Assembly: GCF_037392515.1 (NCBI RefSeq)
Contig: NC_090291.1
Coordinates: 41,967,001-42,031,000, forward strand
DNA from: Haliotis asinina
Lineage: Eukaryota; Mollusca; Gastropoda; Lepetellida; Haliotidae
Reading direction: 5' to 3'
DNA length: 64,000 nt
In this document: positions 19,830-34,800 of the stretch, piece after piece
Layout: every line of letters begins with the position of its first letter
Position numbering within the stretch: position 1 is the first letter of the stretch
Translations under genes and position numbers: made by a program
Notes under the pieces: generated by a model
The model's input: only the letters and a program-made list of their open reading frames with translations
Told to the model about the DNA's origin: nothing
The model's database searches: none

Positions 19830-22800
19830 GTAAGTTGCTTTCTTTTGTCATTTTTATCTTAAGGTAAACAATTTAAGTGGGCAATTAAGTAAGTGTGAGT
19901 TTTGACAGTTCTTATTGCCGGAGTCTACCAGCAATGGTAATACAGTCTTATTTAATTTGCTTTACGGAAAGTATATTGACAAAATGTAATGTGTGTAGTT
20001 TATCTTGTCTGATTTGGAGTGAATGATTATATTATTATGACATTTCTGACTGTTTTCTTCAGGGTGAAAGTGGCCGTCAGGGTCCGCCCCTTTAACCAAA
20101 GGTAAGTGAATATTTGAATATTAATAATCATAAATGATTTGTATTAAACAATCAAAACATTCAGGATAATGCCATTTGATATTACTTACAAGCCCTGGAA
20201 ATCTAAACTAACTGAAATATTGGCCGTTATCAGTAAAAGTCAATAATGTATGTGCAATGGTTATAGCAGTTTTGTTGTACTAATTTTTGTTAACAGTTCT
20301 TGAAAATGTTTCAAAATGGTCAAAATTTAAATGATATAATTATTTTTATGATTGTATTCTGAAGCCCTATTCTGTTTTTTTTAGCATGAAATAGTTCACT
20401 ATGACATTATTAGAGACAGCCAAGGGGAATTGAATATGTCTCACATGGTGCATTTGAACCATAGTTATCTAAGGATAGACATGTGTCCATCTTTGAAAGA
20501 TTTTTATGACATGTTGATTGTTTGTTAAGCATTAAAGTCAGAACTATTCTCAGTACAGCTGTTTACACCGTAGCACCAAAGACATAACGGTCGATTGTTG
20601 TAGATTGAATACATTCATCAACACCTGCCTGACAAGAGTTCATAACAATGAGATGATAATTATACTCAGGCCCCAGGTAGACAGAGCAATATTGAGGTGA
20701 ACAGGCGTGCGGCTGATGGGTAGATTGTAGAGCATGTGTGTGTTCAGAGGGATCGACCCCCACCCCAAAAATGCCTAAAGATGACTACATTGAAGTTTTG
20801 CATTACCCCATCCCCACCCTTTTCTTAAATTTCCTGGATCTGCCTATGGTTGGTCAGGGTGTTGAAATTTGAGTTCTCATATTGGATAAAAATCACAGTA
20901 CAGCCTGAATCTACTTATCATGAGTTTGAATCCAAGATTCTGTTCAAATGTAACTCCATAGTTATCTAATGTACGCACAATACAAGTCAACCCAAAAGTC
21001 TGGTTTGATTGTAATTCCATAATATTGTGCATTTACATACTTCCTTTGTTCTACAATATACCCCTATCGCCATATTTATCATGATAAGCACCAATTCTCT
21101 TCACAGACCAATTTCTGGACATGTCTCCACGCAGTCACAATTGGCACCCACTAAAACTGAAAAATTATGCGACAGTCTGCTTTTTCTTATACATAATGTA
21201 GAAATGGTTCTCTTTTCTTTAGCTATTGAGTATATTTGTCAAGCAACTGTTATTACAAAGATTTTAGTTTCAGTGTTGTTTGAACAATTTGTTCACAGCT
21301 GCTCATTTTCTGAAAAGACATTTAACTTACTGTTTATGGCTTTCTTAAGTGTCTTGCTTTGTTAAGTTTCTAAGTGCTGTGGCATTCATTATGGTGAATG
21401 CGGTATTAAGAAATATAATGTTCTAAACAAACCACACCCAAAACCATTGACATATTTTAGGATATGAAAAGAATACTTTGTTTTAGGTCAGCTAATGATA
21501 TGTGATAGATAATATATTTTATTGTAGACTGTTGCTTTTTTATAACTTTCATAATCACTTCATAAATCTTTTATAACTATATAAGCAAAACATTACTGCA
21601 AGAAAATGCAGCAGGTATCTTGTATTCAAAATTTTAATACCCCCCACCCCCAGATTCAGACTGACTCAGGTAGTATGATCTGGATGAAAGTGCAGGTGTG
21701 CCATGTTTTTTGTTTTCTTAAAATAAAAATCCTGAGTTATGATAATGGAAAATGTTGATAACTATAATCTGAAATGGCATTTTGCCCTGTGTTATAGTGC
21801 AAAATAATGATTGACATAGTTTTGGTAAATGAAATGCTTCATTTCTTTGGTAGAATGTATTTTTCTAATAATACTAAAACACATTTTTCTGATGTCAGAG
21901 TTTTGGGTAAATCTTAAAAGGATTGATGTCAAGGGATGGTTACAATGCTGGATTTATTTTCACTTATAAAAATATATAAAATGCAAGATGTACTTTATGG
22001 AATGCAGCAACTATGCACAAGAGCAAGGTTAAACAAAAACATAGCAATTCTTTGAAAAATCTTTATGTTATCAAAAAAAGATTAAACCCTGCTCTAGATG
22101 CATGCTTCTATTGTGATTATTTATGAACAGGGAGAAGGACCGCCAGGCTAAGCTGATCATCAAGATGCAAGGCAAGATGACGATGATCATAAATCCAGAT
22201 GGAAACAGTGAGTACACTGCCTTTATCAAACACTGTTGCTGTATCATGTGGCTTGCATTTATGATGTGAGAATTATGTAAATATTATGATGTACTTGGTG
22301 TGAGGATGTTACTTCCAACTCCAAAAATATCAATGATTGATATTTAGAATAAGCTGTTGAAAGATCACACAAAGACAAATGTTGGTGTGAAAATCATATA
22401 AGTCTTTTTGCTGGTACTTCATTGCTATAATATTGTCATTATTTACTAAGTCTCTGTGTTAAGACAATTCATGAGAGACTGTTAACCAAACCAGTCCACA
22501 ACATGTACAGGATCCATACAGGCACCTTGTGTGATGAGAATGGCAGGCTGGGGACCTGTTCTCACCGAGAACCCCATGAGGGGACTGTTTTATACAGTGA
22601 GAATAGGTTGCTGGCTTGTTCTAACTAGGTTGTGGGGGGTCCTAATCTAATATCTGGAGAGTAGTTCTAACTTGGAATCCTAGTGGAGGAATTGTGTTAT
22701 ACAGTGAGAACAGTTCGCTGGGGGAATAGTTCTAATTTGGAATCCTAGTTGGGGAATTGTCTTGTTCAGTGAGCATAGATTGTCCATAACCCATTCTAAC

Positions 22801-25800
22801 CTGGAATCCTATGTACAATGAGCATAGATTGCTTGGAACCCATTCTAAATTTGAATCACAGAGGAATTGTCTTGTGCTATGAGCATAGATTGCTTGGACG
22901 TGTTCCAACTGTACACCTGAAAAGTGGAATCCTCCATATGTTGGTTGAGCCCAGTGCTTACCCAGAAACCCAAACTTTCATCATACGTGTCAGTGGAATC
23001 TCAGCACACATAATTATTTCGATCAAGCATATGATACACTTATGACCTTACAAGTGTATTCTTGTGGTACAGCTCACACCAAGTCACAGTAACTGCCAGC
23101 CCTTGAGCTAATCTGCCTATCAAGGTTACAAACATGACTCCTTTCAACTGGACACACTGTTGCCTATTTGTGTCAGTTTGTTTCTGTCAATGGAAACAAT
23201 GTTTGTGCTGTCCCACTCCCAGGCATGCCATACAGGTGGCAGCACTGGATTTTGGGAGAGCCATTTGACATAATAGCTGAAAAAACATAATCTGTTCCTA
23301 AAACTGATTGAAAAATAAGATGTTATTGAAAAAATATCAAAAAAGAAAGAAAGAAAATCATATATAAATAAGGCCAGACCAGTTTTATTCTTCCTTTACA
23401 CATTTTTGTCCTCAGAAAATCTAAAGGCAGAAGGGAAGGAGGGGAAAATCACCAGACATAGTAATATTCCTTCTAAATACAAAAAGATTTTATTTTTTCA
23501 GCAGACGAAATTCCTTTTTCCCCCTTATTTTAATAAAAATACAACCACCGGATCCATAAAACAAGAAATAAATTATCAATTAAATAACAAATGTATTAAA
23601 ATGTAAGAAATATCAAATAAAATGAACAACCAATGTTTCCTTGACATACACAGAGCATTCCATAAAGTGTGTTAAAGGGAAGCCACCCACTCATGTGTAG
23701 TGAATACCTGAGACGCAAAGTAAATACAACCTATTAACCCTGTTTAACTCTTACAACCACATAGGTCTTCTACATCGATATTGTGTATGGGTGCCATGAC
23801 GTGTGAGTGTTAGCTAGGCACAACTAACTGCCTGGGTTTAGTTCCTGATTTTGGTATCAGTGGGATGGTTGCTATTGGTGATCTGTAATTTTACTGGAAT
23901 TTCCTTAAAATTGGTGTTCTCGGCTCATTCACTTAGTTTCTTCTTGGTTTAATTTCTTCACCTACAGTTTGGCTGTGCCTGTTGATTCTGTGCTGTGGAG
24001 TGATGATAAAGCAATACAATATTGTATCACAATACAAGGCTAACAATGCAGTTCGATTTAACAATCAAATATCTCATTACATACAGTAAAAGATATTACA
24101 AGTTGTTTTGGTTGAAAATGTGAAAAAAACAGAAACTAGGGCTGGGATGGGTAATCCAGATACCTATGGCAGGTGGGTGATGAGTTGGACCTGGGTTCGT
24201 CTCAATACCCTGACCCATAATAATCATGTGATTAATAGATTAAACAGTGGATTATGTTGTTCTTCCATGATAAGAGGTTGTATTGTCTTTGAATATTTAG
24301 ACATAATTACATTCACTTCTGAATATAGACCCGTGAAGGTCCGGAGTAGAAGAAGCCTTCAGCGATCCATGCTTGCCAGAAAAGGCGACTACGCTTGTCG
24401 TAAGAGTCGACTAACAGGATCAGGTGGTCAGACTCGCTGACTTGGTTGACACGCACATCACTGGTTCCCAGTTGCACAGATTGATGCTCATGTTCTTAAT
24501 CCTGGATTGTCTGGTCCAGACTGGATTATTTACAGACCACCGCCATATAACTGGAACATTTCAGAGTGTGGCGTAAAACTAAACTCACTCACTCTTTTGA
24601 ATGTAATACATAGTTAGGATATTGAAAAACATGAAATTGTAGCCTCCAAGCTGTAGAATATTTTGCCATTTCTTACAAATTTTGTTGTCAGGGATTAACA
24701 TAATAGGTATCCGGGTAGGGCAGGGAAATGGAGGGTGGGGTACCTGGGTACAAAAATTTGGACCTGTCCCAGCTCTAACAGAAACTGTTCAAGAATCAGC
24801 TTATACAGATTATCTTGTGGTTCCTTGTTGCTTGACATGTTTCCCTCTACAGAATCCAATCTTCCTTGTTTGTGGTGCAGAAACAGCTGATACAGTGTTG
24901 TGAAAGTGAGAGAATATAACTGGTGGTTCGATTAACTGTAATAATCAAAGATTGGTCGAACAAGCAATCGATTATGTTTTTGTCATAATTGAACATATAC
25001 AATTTTGGAACACTTGTTTGCATTAACAATATTTTTCACAAGGTTGGTTTTATCTGTTACGTTTCATATTATAGTACTACAAGCTTGCTCCAAGTCATGA
25101 TTGAATTTATGATATTATGGAATATGTGTTCTGTATCAGGAGATGAGTCAGATCATATTATTTGGATATGTACCATATTGAAGTCTCATAACATCACTCT
25201 CTGAACTTGAAATTCATTGTCTATTCTGTACATTCATTTTATCCAGTAAAACAGACAATGTATAGGTAATTATGTTGAAAGAAAAATTAAATATTAAACT
25301 TCACATGGTTTAAGTTGGGGAAATGCCTAGAAATTGTTAATTCTTGAATTTCAATCCAGTTCTTCAGATTCCTTTGATTTCTCAGTGGCATACGTTATTG
25401 TTTGGTCTGCATTCTAGAACTTATATGAGTCAATAATGAAGCTCATTTTAGTTTTATGGGTAAAAATTTGTTTAATGTAGTAAAGAAGTTGTTATCCATA
25501 AAATTTGTCTGTATCCTACTTCCCAACTTCTCAAATGCTACTCAGGTAAACAATAATGAAGTGTACAACTTTATCTGTAAAGATATCGCTTCATTTTTTG
25601 TATAAATTAATTATTTTATTCCTGTACATATATTTCATTTCCTGTTTAGCTGTTCATTTTTGTTTGACTAAAACAATACCAGAAAATGAAACTCCCAAAC
25701 ATTTCAGCCAGACCACACGGCTGCTCAGATGTAAAACTTGCCAGCCCTCACCAAAACTTAATTGCCAACAAAAAATATTAACTTAACTTAGTTAATTAAA

Positions 25801-28800
25801 GTAAAATTCATGTCTAATTATTATAAATTTTAACCTGTCCGTCAGGCTGGTAAATTTGATAATCTGGCAGGCCGTGTTGAAAAGAACCTGTCCTGGGCAG
25901 TCGGGCAGGCAGGTATTTCAAACACTGACAGTAACTTAAAAAATAACAAATTGATTTACAATCAACTGATACTGCAGTTTTAGTGCAAATTTTATCAACA
26001 AAACTGAAATACCTTTTCAGATATAGCACGTGTTGGGGATTACACTTTCTTTTCTGATGTACAAAAGTATGCCTTTGTGTACAAGTACATCGATTGTAGG
26101 TGAGGTGTTTATGTAAATTGAATTGTTTTTTGTAAAGTTGTGATCCTACTTTATACTGACTCTTACTTCCACACAGCCCGGAGAGGATTATATGGATTGT
26201 GCTGCTGACTTAGACATTGAAGGGTTAATCTCACTGACGTGTTTATTATAGTTGTCAAGAAAAGATTAACCCCTTAAGGTGGTATGTCAACAATGTCGTT
26301 TGCCTCACAACAGTTTATCATTTGGAGGTAGTTGTGCTGATATATGAATCTTGTATGCAGGGAACATTTGTTAGGAAAATAGCTTCATGTTTTTTATTAT
26401 TTGAAAGTGATGTCAGGGTGCTAGAATTAAGTGAGTAGACAGTTTGAGTGTCATTGAGGAGATTGCCATGTTGATGGTATGCACTCTAGCATAAATGGTG
26501 ATAATATTTCGTTTGTATTTTTTGCTGAGTAATTTTTATGAGAGTGATATTTTGAGCAAATCATCATTTGGAAAAAATTGCCAATAAAATATTCAGTGAA
26601 ATCTGTTAATAATACACCTGAAAGTGTTTTGCATTAACCAGTATCAGAAATTTGTGACTCATTGGTTAAGGCAGTGTTGCTTTGAATAAACAAATATGTC
26701 ACAGGTATGGATTCTGGGATAAATTTATGATTCCCGAGTAGCCCAGACTTGTCAAAAGTGTTTAAACTGAATGAGTTGTCAGTGACATAGTTGATAGCAT
26801 TGCATTTTATCATCCAAAAGTGTGTTGCACAGGAGATATTGCTCGTGTGAGATCAGTGAGATCAGTGTGAGATCTCCTAAGTATCGCTTAGGAGATATCG
26901 TCTGATCTTGTACAATGGCCTGACAATGCTATGACATCATGAACTAGATGAGGTCACAATGTTATTACATTGCTGCACAGGAAGTCTTAATTTCAGTATT
27001 TCATATTCTTACTACAATTCAGTTAGTTGAGATATAGCAGGTATTTCTTTTCCATCCATTTTTATTGAGAAATACCCTTTGTTTGCATTCATTTGCTAAA
27101 GTAATCAAAATATTCTGGTGTTTTGATTGGTTGCAACCCTTAGCAACATGGCATCAGATTTCTACCATTTTGTAAACAGAAGATTTACACTGTAAATGTA
27201 TGTACAGAAGAATGTCTTTTGACATCAATAAATTCATGTGCAGTTTTAATCACCAGCAGTTTTGATTTCCTTGGGTGGGATGGAATTAGTTTACTGAAAT
27301 TTAGTTTTCTGAAAATATATACAAAAGGAGAAATGAAAAAAAAGACAGCACAAGATTTCTTTGGCACTCTTCTCAACAAATGGTGAATAGTCAATATTTT
27401 GAAAAAACACTGACAAATCAGTTATCTGTTGACATCTTTTTGCTTGGTGTAGGTAACTGCAGGCTTGTTATTTATTAGTATATATGTAATCTGTAACTAG
27501 ATTAATAAAATTAGTCTTCACAACAGCCTGCACTGAAATCTACAGTATTTTGGTAGTCCATTGTGAAATATGAAGAATCATAAAAGAATATTAAATTATT
27601 CAGCTCAAATATTTTGCAGAAATATTTTGCATGTTTTAAGGTGACTGAAATTCATCAAAGTTATATTTGCAATGTGAATGAAATCCATTAATTGCAACCC
27701 ACCACAGAAGAAAGAAATTAAATCTGCTGTCTATTCACTGTCTAATATCGCAGGTGCTTGTCAACTTACATAGCGACTTTTGTTTATAATGAAATAGTCC
27801 CAAGGCAGGTGATAGTCATATAGTGTTATCACCGGTCTTGCCCTGTATACCGACAATGTTTATAGCTGTTGGAACAATCAAACAGATCTTTTGACTTGTT
27901 CATATGGATGACATATATTTCCTAAATTATGTGAGGGTTTTGTTCTTACTGATGCATTCTTTAGATTCTGCATTATAGTGAAATATTTGGTTTAATTTTA
28001 TGATTTAATTTAAAGACAGACACTGTTCATAAATTTTAATAAGAATTTGAGACGTAACCTTCGGTGTTGTTATAGTAGTGAAATCATTTAAACATAGTGT
28101 GTTCACGGCAATGTTTGTTATTTAATAAGAAGCTTTAAATATGAGTATAACAGTGTGTAATGCACAATTCTCATGGCTTCTTAGTTTGACTCAGAAGGAA
28201 AGCCTAAAGTAAGACAGATCTTAGACATAAGTGAGTGAGTTTAGTCTTATGCTGGAACACAGAAATATTCCAGAAGTATGGCGACGGTCTTTGAAGGTCA
28301 CATGCAACAAAAACATCAAACATAATTGAAACTCAATTATCACTTATTCATGACATATAAAATGCATTACTGATTAAGAACAAAACAAATAAACAAAATT
28401 ATAAGCGTACAATCAGAAATCCAAACTGCAATATTTTGTACTTGGGTCTACTATGCTCAAAATGAAAGACTTGAGATACCGAACCGAGTCAGAGGCGTTG
28501 GATGTGCACTCAAGTGTAACGATATCTTTTCACTGGCTGGCTCATTCGCCGATAGAGTTAGTCAACTCTCTGTTTATGGTGTATAAGCCTGATAGGTTTT
28601 AATTTCAAATTGCATGTGGTCAGTGATTGAAGATGTCCATTGCATATTGTCATTAGCAAACAGGCAGGCGGACACAAAGGTGTCAATAAACCAGACATTG
28701 ATATTTCTCTGTGACAGAGGCTGCTTATCACAATCAACATATTTTTTAGGTACATACGTGAAGTAGTCAGAAGCTGAACTAGGGTTTTACATGATGCACA

Positions 28801-31800
28801 AATATTTGTCCAGTATGCACAAATAGAGCGAGTGGATCCACAAAAACATTCACTACGTCTAGAGGAATGCATGTATAATTTTCATTGTATACAACAGATT
28901 TTTGATTTCAAGTGTTAGGTTGTTTCTTTCAGAGCAGGTACTTGCATCATGTTATGTCAACCATCAGAAATTGTCAAAATGTACATGTTCTCTACACTGT
29001 TACTTCACAGGACCCTCATGTTACATACAGGGACCCTTAAAACTTATAATTAAGGGCACCAATGTTTAACCAACTCTGTTGAACCATCTTTGAATGAAGT
29101 GGAAATCTTGATAATGGTTAGATTTCTGTTATGAGGTCAGGGTTTTATCAACACGTTATATTAATCAAGAGCCGATATTTGGCAACAAATATCAGTACAA
29201 ATTTTCAACTTGACATTATTTTTCAGTTTGCACATGATGATATGATGTGTTCATATGTTGCTGCCCGTCAAAAGCTTATCCTCACTTAAAACACTATTTG
29301 TTTTGTGTATATAGTCATCCCTTGCCATAATGTGGGTCTTGGGGTCCACGAACGCCCCCTGCATTGTTGGACATCTGCAGTATGGAACCTATTACATAAT
29401 CAAAAAAGGCCAAGTAAAATCATATTTTGCAAGGACATATCAAAACCACTATTTCTTGTATTGTGCCTAGTCAAAACTATATCGTGTTGTTGAAGGTGAA
29501 AAGAAACAAACACTGAAAATGAAAATGTATATATGTACGAGAAACTTGCGATCAAAATCAGTAGACATGATTATTAAATGTTGTTCCTGTTATGCTACTT
29601 GTTATTTAACTAAACTGGTTATATGGTTACATCAGAAAACAAAACCAAAAAAACCCCAAGTTTTATGGATGTCAACTTCTTTATTGTGAATAATACGACT
29701 TTTCAGAGCGTGTGGTTGCTCCCTCAAACACACGCTCCGAAATGTCATTGTTATTTACAGTAAGGAAGTTGACATCCATATATCTTGCTTTTCTTACACA
29801 TTCCACTTCTAAATGCCCTTGAAAGATATGGTTACACTGAAGACTGATTTCCCCACGCACTTGGTGGAACAAGCAGTAAACCAGATAGAGATGAATTGCT
29901 CCTTCAAGCACACACTCTGAAATGTCTTGTTATTCATACTAAAGAAATTGACATCCATATATCTTGCTTTTCTTATACATTCCACTTCTAAATGCCCATT
30001 AAAGATATGGTTACACTGAAGACTGATTTCTCCCCTACCTTTGGGGAAGAAACTCAGTAAACTTTATACAGATGAATGGCAAGAGGGTCATGCATCAAAT
30101 TGCTGAAAAGCATGTGCAAATGTCATGCATGCAAACAGCTGTTTTGGTATAAAGTTTGTTAAGAATTCACCAATGTTTACTGATTTGTTACATTTATTGA
30201 ACTCAAAACAATAATCTTTTCAATGTTATGAATTTGTTTTTCAATACATGAGTTCATGTGTAAACAGTATGGTATGTTTAAACAGTATGGAATATTTTAC
30301 AAATTTTAGTTTAGAACAGTTGCCTTAAGTAAGTGGTTATATTTACACTTGTGAGTCTAAACTTTTGATCCACGCAACAGGTACATGCTCAAGGGGCTGC
30401 AGATTTCCTTTGATCCTTTGATTTCCTTTTGTCTGGTATTCTTTTAACCAAATCAACTTCCCGTGGAGTATTCAATATAATCATGTGCAATGTATTCAAG
30501 GTGACCCGACAATACATGGGGCATGACCCGCTATGCCAGACAGGGCCGATAGTGGCCAGGAAGAGATCATCTATAATATCATGTTTCCTCACATGGGTAG
30601 TCTCTACTGACAAGTACTTCAAGATACAAATGTTATCCAGTACTAGTTATTTTACAATGCTTTTTAACGTCCCTAACTGTCACGTTAGACAGGTCAGTTT
30701 GTCTGACCACTTGTAGTCATCCTGGAGCAGTATTCATTATCAAACCTGACACACACGTATGAACTGAGAGGTGAGGTAACAGAGTGTAAAAATGTTGGCT
30801 TTTATATAGAATAATTGGAGAAACAATTCATATGGTCAGTACAGAGTGTTTAATATCCCACATGGATATGTTGTGAGAACCCCATTTCTGGTGTTCACTG
30901 CCATGATATTACTATAATATTGCTAAAAGCGACGTAAAACCGAACTCAGTGTTACTCTAAGATCAAAAGATACAACCTTACAATGGTTAAATATTTCCAG
31001 TCATCTGAGTTTGTAGTCAGTCATGCTAGAACAAGATGAAGATATTCACTATGTCTTTGAGGCATGGAGTAACAGTTTGTTTTAAAAATGGATAAGTGAG
31101 AAATGGATATAACTTTGATGATTTCTTCATCAGTTAACAAACTGGAAGAGTTGAGAGTTATTCCCCTTGGAAGCACAATGCCTATGTGATGTCTGAGATT
31201 ATGAAGCATTGAAGGGACCAAAGTTGTCTTCATTCCTTTTTTCAATGTTGTCCTCTGCTCTTACTGTTTCCACATTTCCAGTTTGTGCATGTAACCAATG
31301 ACTTTGTTTGATTGGTATTATTAGAAGTTGATGAGTAGGAAGAAGTTATTGCTTTATCGTGTTCATGTTAATCTCCTCTGTGCTGTTTTACTTCACTCTT
31401 GCTTGACAATGGTATAAGGGTCCATACAGAAACATTGCATCATATGTAATAAAGAAGTTATTCATAAAGAATCTTAAGTTTCTCGTTACCAATGATAACA
31501 TCTTGTACCGAATTTAACCCATTCTAAAAGTGAGTGAGTAAATAGATTGGGTTTTATGCTGCATGTACCTAATTTTCCAGCAATATCACGTCAAATTACA
31601 CCAGAAATGGGCCACACTGATGGACATTCAAATTGTTGGACCTGTTTTTGGCAAGTATGCTTCAGTAACATCATGAATTTTTAGTTGCGATCCTATTTAT
31701 GTAAGATTTCCCACGAAAGTGGTGGAAAGCTCATGTTGACTGATAAGATTGGTCTGATTTTTTAGCTGCTCATATGAAGAATTATTTAAAAGTTTAATGA

Positions 31801-34800
31801 TAGTATTATAGCATATTCATGTTCATAATGATTTTATCAATAAATGTTTGTTGGATAGGACCTGGATACCACTAATGAAATATTCATCAAGCTGTTGTAT
31901 TGATGACTGTGGTACCAGTCTGTGTTATGGCTTGGCAGTTACCCTTGCACACTCCTCTTTATGAGACTCTTCCAATCAATGAGCTCTCAACTAGAAATCA
32001 ATGAACACTGATTGTATTGATTCTCGTCTAGTTTGTTCTAAGGTACTTTATAGTATTATTGCTCTTAGAAGGGGGAGTAGGTGCTCTCCTTTGTGGTTTG
32101 AGATTAGGGGGACAAATGTTATTTCCTGGTTTTCTGATTTTCATGGTTTGTTTACTGAAACACATGAGGTAGGATAAATATAAAGAAATTGATGTCATAT
32201 CTACTGCTATAGGTTTCTTATCTTGAAATAAACTTCAGCAATAATAATAACATAATATGTTGGATCAAATAACAGTAAAACACTACTTAAACATCAGTTA
32301 ACCGAAAAGGTGAGTGAGTGGGTGAGTTTAGTCTTATGCAGCACTCAGCAATATTCAAGCTATATGGCAGTGGTCTGTAAATAATTGAGTCTATACCAGA
32401 AAACCTAGTGATCAATAGCATGAACATCAATTAAACTTACAAGGTATTTTGTAGGTGTATCAGCTTAGGTTTTCTGTGTGTTTCACATTGTCAATAAATT
32501 AAGTTAATTTCTCTGGCATTAGAGAGAATTGCAAAAGAATTTGCTTGGAGGCACATTTTAGTGATACCAACTACTTCATGTTTTTCGTTGGCTTTGTTAT
32601 GCTTACTGAGATAAACAGTTGACTGCAGCCAAGAGCGTTTGGGTGATTCTGGCATAGTCCGGCTGGATTTTACTCAAGACTGTCATAGCAGCCCAGACAG
32701 ATAATTCCTCCAAGGAAGAGCTGTTAAATCAATCCAATACATTTTAGGAAAACTCGCCAAATCTGCAGCCTTTAGACTTAACGCTTAGTCTCCGAATATT
32801 TATAATTTTTACCGTAGCAAAGGAAACCATGTAAACTGAAAAGGAGCTCCAGTTAGATGGGGAATTCAGAACCTGAGGGAATCTTGACTTCTTTCATTTT
32901 GTGCTTTAGCCTTGCAGGGAGCCCTAGCCAGTGGGGAAAATAATGTGCCTGATCTGCATCTAGAGATCAGGAAGTAACAAGCCAAGAATGTAGGAAAAAA
33001 GTAAGAGGACAAAAGTAACAGTTTTTATATATTGAAATTGTTGTCACTGATTTTTTAATATGCTGTGTTGTGTGCTGTAACTGCTGTGTTTGGTAGACAT
33101 GTACAGAGTTAAGGGTGTATTTGTCACTTAACCCAGAGTACATGGAGAAGGTCCTAGCAGCCTGTCAGTCTGCGAATTTCTGACAGCTGTGTTAAGATCG
33201 GTTGTCCTGAACATGGGACTCAATAAGGCCATTTGAGAACTGAGAACAGGATGCAAAAAATGTGCAAATATGTGCTTTGGTATACTTTGTTAATGCATAA
33301 AAAGCAAGCAACTGAAAAGGTGTTTCTTTTTTCTTGTTACATATTTCCTGGCAAAATCTGTTCCTTTTTTCCCGTTCCTTTTTTCCTGTTACTTCTTTTC
33401 CCATCACCCCAAACCACGGATGCCGAGAACATTGGGCATCCTGACATTTACTTTGGAAGCAGGCAAACATATCTGTTATGATTTTCCTGATACTTGTCAA
33501 TCACATTACTATCAAAAAGGACAGAAAATTCAGTGATATAAATAATTTCATTTATATTATATTACAGAGAAAAATGTGTTATGCAGCAAAGAGTTGTAAA
33601 GTGTTTGGGGTCTTTGCTACCATTGCACACAGCCCAGGCAGTGAATTGGGCTTCTCCCAGGAAGTGCTGTCTAGTCGAGCCCACCAAGATGTTTCCTCAT
33701 TTGTAGTATTGTTATTATTGTTGTTGGTATAATTTTCTGAGGCAAATGTTTTGTAGTAAAATTTTTTATTTCTTGATTCCATAAATTTTATTTCAAGATT
33801 TATAGAGTCTTCATTCAGTGCACACCAGCATCTGATATGTCTAGTGGTATGTTTGTATCAGGTGTTTGAATAATGAATGTATTCCGAGACTACGCGGTCC
33901 TACAGAATCAGTAATGTCTGGGCACCCAGACTCAGGAACTGTTAGCATGATTTATTAAAGAGCTATTTCCAATCACTTAACGACATAACACCTTGCACAG
34001 GTGAGCCAGGTGGAACTCTTCACAGGTGTTGTACAGCATGGACAATGACATGTATTACAAACAATTGCAATATACAGTGTTCTTTTTCATGGTGTCAATA
34101 TTGATTTTTATTTTAAGTTCATCATGGTCCATTGAGCACATCTAGTGTATTCTAGATCTTATCATGCAACTTGCTGTGGCAGTGGTCTGTGTTTGATGTG
34201 TGAAGTTCATTTCTAGTGTCTGCATGCTGTGATTTTGCTTCAATGTATGCGAAAATGACTTTAAAATTCAGTGTTTATTTATACAAAATAATAAATAAGA
34301 CATGTTACATAGTAAAGAATTTCTGTATTTGAAAATACTTACATATCTTCTCAGATTCCTCAGTAAAATACACTAATAAAGGAGAAATCTCAAGACTCTG
34401 ATAATTCAATACGTAGCAAACAGTCCTGCAGTTTCCGGGAATCAAATCCCTTTTGATTATGTTTTTCATCCAATCAGATTACAGAACACAGTGACTTTTG
34501 GTCTACAATAAAGGAAAAATCTCAAGAATCTTATAATGCAATACGCAGCAAACAGTCCTGCAGTTTCCGGGAATCAAATCCCTTTTGATTATGTTTTTCA
34601 TCCAATCAGATTACAGAACAGAGTGACTTTTGGTTTACAATAAAGGAGAAATCTCAAGACTCTGTTAATTCTAATTTTGAATCAACATATTTAGTGTTTC
34701 CTCTGACTGGTAGCGGTTGAGGTAATTTTTATACAATAATTTTTCATAAAACCAAGTAAACTGATGGATCTCAGTTTGCAACTGCTTAAGAAATAGTCTG

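Noticed and set aside
21027..21365. 112-residue hydrophobic ORF in kinesin intron 2
   Set aside because: AT-rich sequence yields hydrophobic residues by codon bias. No signal, domain or splice support.
24108..24440. 110-residue ORF ending in a basic stretch
   Set aside because: Its second half is a family A repeat; similar peptides arise at other family A copies such as 14609.
28558..28872. 104-residue minus-strand ORF in the giant intron
   Set aside because: No motif, no splice context and no repeat match; length is compatible with chance.
33192..33500. 102-residue minus-strand ORF
   Set aside because: Driven by T-rich plus-strand sequence giving a Lys-rich peptide, with overlapping ORFs on the other strand and no family features.
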